From Pleomorphomonas sp. NRK KF1 (lineage in GTDB: Bacteria; Pseudomonadota; Alphaproteobacteria; Rhizobiales; Pleomorphomonadaceae), in NCBI RefSeq assembly GCF_023721755.1, contig NZ_JAMDLH010000004.1, positions 124,001 to 188,000 of the forward strand: a stretch of 64,000 bases of DNA. The letters are read 5' to 3'. The notes under the pieces were generated by a model that saw nothing but the letters and a program-made list of their open reading frames with translations, did no database searches and was not told the origin of the DNA. A program made the translations under genes and the position numbers. This document shows, piece after piece, positions 62,342 through 64,000 of this stretch (positions are counted from its first letter, which is position 1; every line of letters begins with the position of its first letter).

Positions 62342-64000
62342 ATGAGCGACTTTACAAGCACCTGCCGGGCCTATGGCATCGCCCGCGTTCTCCTGGCGAC
62401 GACCATGCTGGCCGGCACGATCTCCGCCGTGAAGGCCCAGGAGCCGACCGCCACCGCCGACATGGCCGACGCCACCGAGCTGGAGCCCATCGTCGTCGAG
62501 GGCGCCACCTACGAGACCGAAGGCAGCGGCAGCTACGCCTCCAAGCTGGTCTCGGTCGGCGACAAGGACACCCGCCCGCTGCGCGAGGTGCCGCAGTCGT
62601 CCACCGTCGTCACCCGCAAGCGCATGGACGACGGCAACTTCACCTCGCTCGACACCGTGCTGCGCAAGACGCCGGGCGTCGTGGTGCTCAGTAACGACGA
62701 CGGCCGCTCCAGCCTCTTCTCGCGCGGCTTCGAATACGACTACCTCTACCTCAACGGCCTGCCGACGCCGGTCTCCTCGATCTACGGCACCCAGCCCGAC
62801 ATGGCCACCGTCGACCACATCGAGATCCTGCGCGGCCCGGCCGGCCTGTTCGGCGGCGCCTCGGAGCCGGGCGGCGCCATCAACATGCGCCTGAAGCAGG
62901 CCTCCGACCAGTACAAGACCCAGGTCAACACCATCTTCGATACCTGGAAGGGCAAGCGCATCGAGGGCGACATCACCGGCCCGCTCAACCAGTCGGGCAG
63001 CGTGCGCGGCCGCCTCGTCGGCGCGCTGTCGGCCAAGGACAGCTGGGTCGACACGGTCGACAACAAGGTGGCCGTCGCCTACGGCACCGTCGCCGCCGAC
63101 ATCACCGACAACACCACGGCGACGCTGACCATCAACCACCGCCAGCGCGACATCACGCCGTTCAACGGCCTGCCGACGCTGGCCGACGGCACGCTGCTCG
63201 ATCTCGACCGCTCCACCTACACCGGCGCCAAGTGGAACAACTTCGAGAACAACGTCACCGACTACATCGCCGAGGTCGAGCACAAGTTCGACGACGGCGG
63301 CCACGCCAAGGTATCGGCGCTCTATTCGCACGTCGACGTCGATTTCCTCTACGCCTACGCGTCGAGCTACGCGCTCGCCAACGGCGACATCAACGGCTCG
63401 GCCGACACCCGCTGGCTCGCCCGCGACTACAGCCAGGACTCGGTGTCGCTCGACGCCCACGTCTCCAAGCCGTTCGAGCTGTTCGGCCAGGAACACAACA
63501 TCATCGCCGGCGCCGACTACCGCACCACCGACAGCTCGCTCCGGAGCGCCACCGGCACCATCGCCGGCGACCAGAACATCTACGACTGGAACGACGACCT
63601 CGCCAAGCCGACCGTCACCTACGGCGCGGCCACCGAAACCGACCTCACGCAGTGGGGCCTCTACGGCCAGCTGCGCGTCAAGCCCATCGACCCGCTGACG
63701 CTGATCGGCGGCGGACGTTTCTCCTGGTTCGAGACCACCTCGGGCAGCACGTCGTCGAGCGAGAAGGGCAAGTTCACGCCCTATGCCGGCATCGTCTACG
63801 ACCTCACCGACGACGTCTCGGTCTATGGCAGCTACACCGAGGTGTTCCAGCCGCAGACGGCGACCGACGTCTCCGGCAACCTCCTCGACCCGCGCACCGG
63901 CCGCCAGTTCGAAGTCGGCCTTAAGGCCGAGCTGTTCGACGGCGTCAACGCCTCGCTGGCGCTGTTCGACCTCAACGACGAGAACCGCGCCATCTCCGAC
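62342..64000 (+). CDS. TonB-dependent siderophore receptor, 3' end outside window
   Basis: From ATG 62342 (GGGGGT upstream) the frame stays open to the right edge, 553 codons visible. A signal peptide of ~33 residues ends VKAQ. The TonB-box region reads LEPIVVEGA, the plug has REVPQSSTVVTRKRM, SRGFEYDYLYLNGLP and ILRGPAGLFGGASEPGGAIN, and beta-barrel strands follow (GLYGQLRVKPIDPLTLIGGG). This is the FhuE/FpvA-like ferric-siderophore receptor family of the outer membrane. The terminal strands are missing only because of the window edge. Confidence 0.93.
   Translation, partial: MSDFTSTCRAYGIARVLLATTMLAGTISAVKAQEPTATADMADATELEPIVVEGATYETEGSGSYASKLVSVGDKDTRPLREVPQSSTVVTRKRMDDGNFTSLDTVLRKTPGVVVLSNDDGRSSLFSRGFEYDYLYLNGLPTPVSSIYGTQPDMATVDHIEILRGPAGLFGGASEPGGAINMRLKQASDQYKTQVNTIFDTWKGKRIEGDITGPLNQSGSVRGRLVGALSAKDSWVDTVDNKVAVAYGTVAADITDNTTATLTINHRQRDITPFNGLPTLADGTLLDLDRSTYTGAKWNNFENNVTDYIAEVEHKFDDGGHAKVSALYSHVDVDFLYAYASSYALANGDINGSADTRWLARDYSQDSVSLDAHVSKPFELFGQEHNIIAGADYRTTDSSLRSATGTIAGDQNIYDWNDDLAKPTVTYGAATETDLTQWGLYGQLRVKPIDPLTLIGGGRFSWFETTSGSTSSSEKGKFTPYAGIVYDLTDDVSVYGSYTEVFQPQTATDVSGNLLDPRTGRQFEVGLKAELFDGVNASLALFDLNDENRAISD

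Noticed and set aside
62174-63496. Extension of the AraC frame to 63496
   Set aside because: The extension is antisense to the TonB-dependent receptor; the AraC protein has a clear GGAGG-GTG start at 62173.

Overview
The window is GC-rich (only the stretch around 43.6-44.4 kb is clearly AT-rich) and reads as chromosomal DNA of an alphaproteobacterium, most likely of the Hyphomicrobiales (Rhizobiales). The pointers are a Usg-family protein, an S21 ribosomal protein beside a cold-shock gene, a 93-residue protein of a type I associate with Rhizobiales, and the palindromic repeat containing TTCCGGACGCAAAACC that is common in that order. No rRNA, tRNA, CRISPR array, prophage or intact transposase was seen. 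The species cannot be named from this alone.

Layout. 0-2 kb: a TetR regulator and the adaptor subunit of an RND efflux pump (cut by the left edge). 2-6 kb: a possible small RNA or micro-ORF, a small secreted protein and a hipBA toxin-antitoxin operon with three operators spaced exactly 50 bp apart. 6-10.5 kb: adenine deaminase, Usg, and a chemoreceptor paired with a bacteriohemerythrin. 10.5-19 kb: metal homeostasis (cueR, copA, copZ, zntA) with MerR-type promoters visible for copA, copZ and zntA, interspersed with chaC, a GlxA/FtrA-type regulator and a rhodanese. 19-25 kb: an L,D-transpeptidase lipoprotein, orphan HicB and HigA antitoxins, TetR plus GAPDH, and an NmrA-like gene flanked by two copies of a ~225-bp palindromic repeat. 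25-35 kb: TetR-emrAB efflux, MerR plus carboxymuconolactone-decarboxylase-like protein, a decayed Fic module, dienelactone hydrolase, VOC protein, WYL regulator, and a LysR-linked cluster (DsbA-like, degenerate metallo-beta-lactamase fold, SnoaL-like).

35.5-43.6 kb is a coherent sugar-uptake operon (binding protein, two permeases, ATPase, GH3 glycosidase) diverging from a LacI repressor with a perfect 18-bp operator between them. 43.6-45.5 kb holds an AT-rich foreign-looking gene, an orphan BrnA and a vapBC pair. 45.6-51.3 kb carries an AraC regulator and a three-gene envelope operon of unknown function (polytopic membrane protein, 906-residue von Willebrand A protein, secreted cysteine protein). 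51-58 kb has a methyltransferase, lipase, two tandem YccF-family proteins, a catB-type acetyltransferase, a padR-HAAS-DUF2807 operon and a LysE exporter. 58-64 kb has rpsU, a cold-shock gene, two membrane proteins, and an AraC regulator diverging from a TonB-dependent siderophore receptor cut by the right edge.

The most interesting non-coding feature is a pair of ~105-nt elements at 55.37 and 59.60 kb. They share a 32-nt identical core, a TTGAA -35-like box at the same distance, and a UUCG-type terminator whose left arm can pair instead with an upstream segment. The differences between the copies preserve both pairings. This looks like an undescribed small RNA or attenuator family. The window is also rich in dispersed palindromic repeats (REPIN-like pairs at six loci) and in solitary or decayed toxin-antitoxin genes.
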